Origin: Clostridiales bacterium
GTDB lineage: Bacteria; Bacillota; Clostridia; Christensenellales; UBA3700
Direction of reading: 5' to 3'
DNA: 45,657 nucleotides
Assembly (NCBI GenBank): GCA_014799575.1
Contig: JAAVHS010000035.1
Span: 1-45,657, forward strand
The translations under genes and the position numbers were made by a program. Within the stretch, counting starts at the first letter, position 1. Every line of letters begins with the position of its first letter. Of the stretch, positions 44,562 to 45,657 are shown one piece after another. The notes beneath the pieces are model-generated. The model had not been told where the DNA came from. It saw nothing but the letters and a program-made list of their open reading frames with translations, and ran no database searches.

Positions 44562-45056
44562 TCACAATCGTTTATTCTTTTTAATTGCTGAGAAGATTGC
44601 GAAAAATATCATAAATAAACCTATTAAAATCAAATCTATTGCTACGCCTACTAAAAATCCCGAGATGAAATCTCGCAATGCGCTTCCGCCGAATATAGTA
44701 GATAAAAGACAAAGAGCAATTCCGATTACCACTAGAATAATTGCCGAAACGTAAAGTTTGGGAATTGACTTTTCTTTTTTCAACTGCTCCACGTCTTTGA
44801 TAAGTTTTATTATTTGCTCATTTTCCGTCGCGCTAGTATCCTTTTCGCGCTCTTCTCCGTCAAGCAGTTCGCTAATAGAAATGTCCAACGCTTTGCACAA
44901 CGGCTCGATAAGCGAATAGTCCGGCATGCACTTTCCGCATTCCCACTTAGAAATTGTTTTGTTGGAAACGTTCAATCTTTCGGCAAGCTGTTCTTGCGTC
45001 AAATTCTTTTCCTTTCGCTTTTTCGTAATAAGCTGTCCTACCTTAATTTGATTCAT
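44562..45056 (-). CDS. XRE-family HTH regulator with two TM helices
   Basis: 164 residues; GAGGTC before ATG. Residues 1-65 are an XRE HTH (VGQLITKKRKEKNLTQEQLA, NVSNKTISKWECGKCMPDYS). A charged linker with a short coiled coil (EQIIKLIKDVEQLKKEKS) follows. Two TM helices lie at about 101-120 (YVSAIILVVIGIALCLLS) and 130-155. Membrane-anchored XRE regulators of this layout are common in clostridia; targets unknown. A CCTAT-TG-ATAGG repeat at 45112-45123 lies 56 bp upstream. Confidence 0.85.
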   Translation of the reverse strand: MNQIKVGQLITKKRKEKNLTQEQLAERLNVSNKTISKWECGKCMPDYSLIEPLCKALDISISELLDGEEREKDTSATENEQIIKLIKDVEQLKKEKSIPKLYVSAIILVVIGIALCLLSTIFGGSALRDFISGFLVGVAIDLILIGLFMIFFAIFSAIKKNKRL

Positions 45057-45111
45057 ATTGACCTCCTATACTTTATGGCTTAATTATAATACAAATTATT
45101 GTAGTTTTACA

Positions 45112-45123
45112 CCTATTGATAGG
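45112..45123. promoter_or_regulatory. CCTAT-TG-ATAGG inverted repeat, candidate operator
   Basis: Perfect 5-bp arms directly upstream of a weak promoter (TGTAAA, 17 nt, TATAAT on the reverse strand) of the XRE membrane gene. Autoregulation is an inference. Confidence 0.35.
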
Positions 45124-45207
45124 CGAATATGAGTGGAATTTTTAAGTATTTGCAGACGGAGTGTAAAATCAGCAAGTTTAATTTATTGCTATTATACTTA
45201 AACGGAT

Positions 45208-45420
45208 ATGCTTACAAAAGAAATTAACGGTAAGAAAGTAAAATTTTCAGGGATAGTTAGTCCTCAAAGAGTAGCGGAAAAAGCAATTAAAGACGCCAAA
45301 AAGGGCAAAGATATGTCAGTCTGCTCTTTCTTTGTGAAATGTCAGCATATAAATGTAAAATTGATGCCGCAGAAAACGACTATGAAAATCTGGATGAAAA
45401 GTATAAATAAATATTTATAG
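45208..45420 (+). pseudogene. C-terminal remnant of a short-chain dehydrogenase
   Basis: 70 residues resembling the end of long-form SDR proteins: VKFSGIVSPQRVAEKAIKDA, KKGKDMSV, SFFVKCQHINVKLMPQKTTM and KIWMKSINKYL. The Rossmann and catalytic parts are missing. An in-frame stop lies 7 bp before the ATG, and no ribosome site is evident. It is read as decayed DNA, although expression cannot be excluded. It is convergent with the DUF5131 fragment, overlapping it by 6 nt. Confidence 0.7.
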
Positions 45421-45657
45421 GCACATTCTTTCAAGTTCGTGCTGAATTTCTTCGGCGCGTGCAATTTGTTCATTGAGTTTCCATTTGCCGATATTCTTTC
45501 CGTTTATCAAAAACATTGAGCCGCATTGATGAAAATAGAATTCAATATTCCTTTCTTTGGCTTCTAAATACAAATTCTTTACCCACTCGAACTCAATAGG
45601 ACGAACATCCGCTTTCGCAGCCATTTCGCCACCCACGTTTACGCACTTTATAAGCCC
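45415..45657 (-). CDS. DUF5131 (phage Gp37/Gp68)-family protein, 3' end only
   Basis: The frame is open to the right edge and encodes the last 80 residues. It reads GLIKCVNVGGEMAAKADVRP then FEWVKNLYLEAKERNIEFYF and HQCGSMFLINGK. The GGE...RP..fEWV pattern and the F.F.HQ.G ending match DUF5131, a family close to phage Gp37/Gp68 and radical-SAM-like proteins found on plasmids, phages and chromosomes. The N-terminus, where any iron-sulfur motif would lie, is outside the window. Function unknown. Confidence 0.72.
   Translation of the reverse strand, partial: GLIKCVNVGGEMAAKADVRPIEFEWVKNLYLEAKERNIEFYFHQCGSMFLINGKNIGKWKLNEQIARAEEIQHELERMCL

Overview
The window looks like chromosomal DNA from an anaerobic, AT-rich member of the Bacillota, most likely an uncultured gut Clostridia lineage. 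Supporting signs are Gram-positive-type Shine-Dalgarno sites (AGGAGG-like), occasional GTG starts, T-box leaders, a DnaD/DnaI-type primosome pair, tRNAs with encoded CCA, an oxygen-sensitive radical SAM sulfatase maturase, lipoproteins with lipoboxes, and large secreted repeat proteins. The exact taxon cannot be fixed from the sequence alone.

Layout. 1-1742: 5' part of a zinc-ribbon/membrane/leucine-rich-repeat protein, divergent from a small XRE regulator with inverted repeats between them. 2135-4083: ABC-2 exporter pair, divergent from a DnaD-like plus DnaI-like helicase-loading pair (4251-6584). 6651-12356: a 1901-residue surface protein with a paired palindromic operator upstream. 12691-16567: rho, then a PRPP synthetase/metallo-beta-lactamase-fold operon. 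16883-20640: GLUG-repeat lipoprotein divergent from a small XRE protein. 20711-25809: XRE/zinc-ribbon membrane regulator, FAD oxidoreductase, phosphotransferase and a lipoprotein; the first and last share a 54-bp upstream box. 25920-29914: a patchwork with a short-chain dehydrogenase remnant that overlaps the end of a sulfatase-maturase gene, a GNAT gene and its truncated paralogue around a PH-domain membrane protein, and an unknown protein. 29915-31071: tRNA-Val(GAC) and tRNA-Ala(CGC), each followed by a terminator and then by a copy of an unusual tRNA-mimicking repeat. 31140-32961: MacB/LolD-like ABC exporter. 33030-36760: cupin, T-box(Trp)-trpB and T-box(Asn)-asnB. 37170-40223: lacZ. 40399-42818: DUF1538 membrane protein with two PII-like proteins. 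43039-44460: sialidase-like lipoprotein. 44562-45657: XRE membrane protein, a second dehydrogenase remnant and the end of a DUF5131 gene.

How the genes fit together. There is a housekeeping layer (helicase loading, Rho, PRPP synthesis, Trp and Asn supply controlled by uncharged-tRNA sensing) and a surface/glycan layer (beta-galactosidase, sialidase-like lipoprotein, sulfatase maturase, several large surface proteins). Between them are small regulators and scars of gene loss. The most unusual signal is the pair of 70-bp repeat cores at 30060-30129 and 30827-30896. They are 68/70 identical, and each is embedded in flanks that copy the acceptor stem and T-stem of the neighbouring, different tRNA. 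No CRISPR array, transposase, integrase or rRNA was seen.
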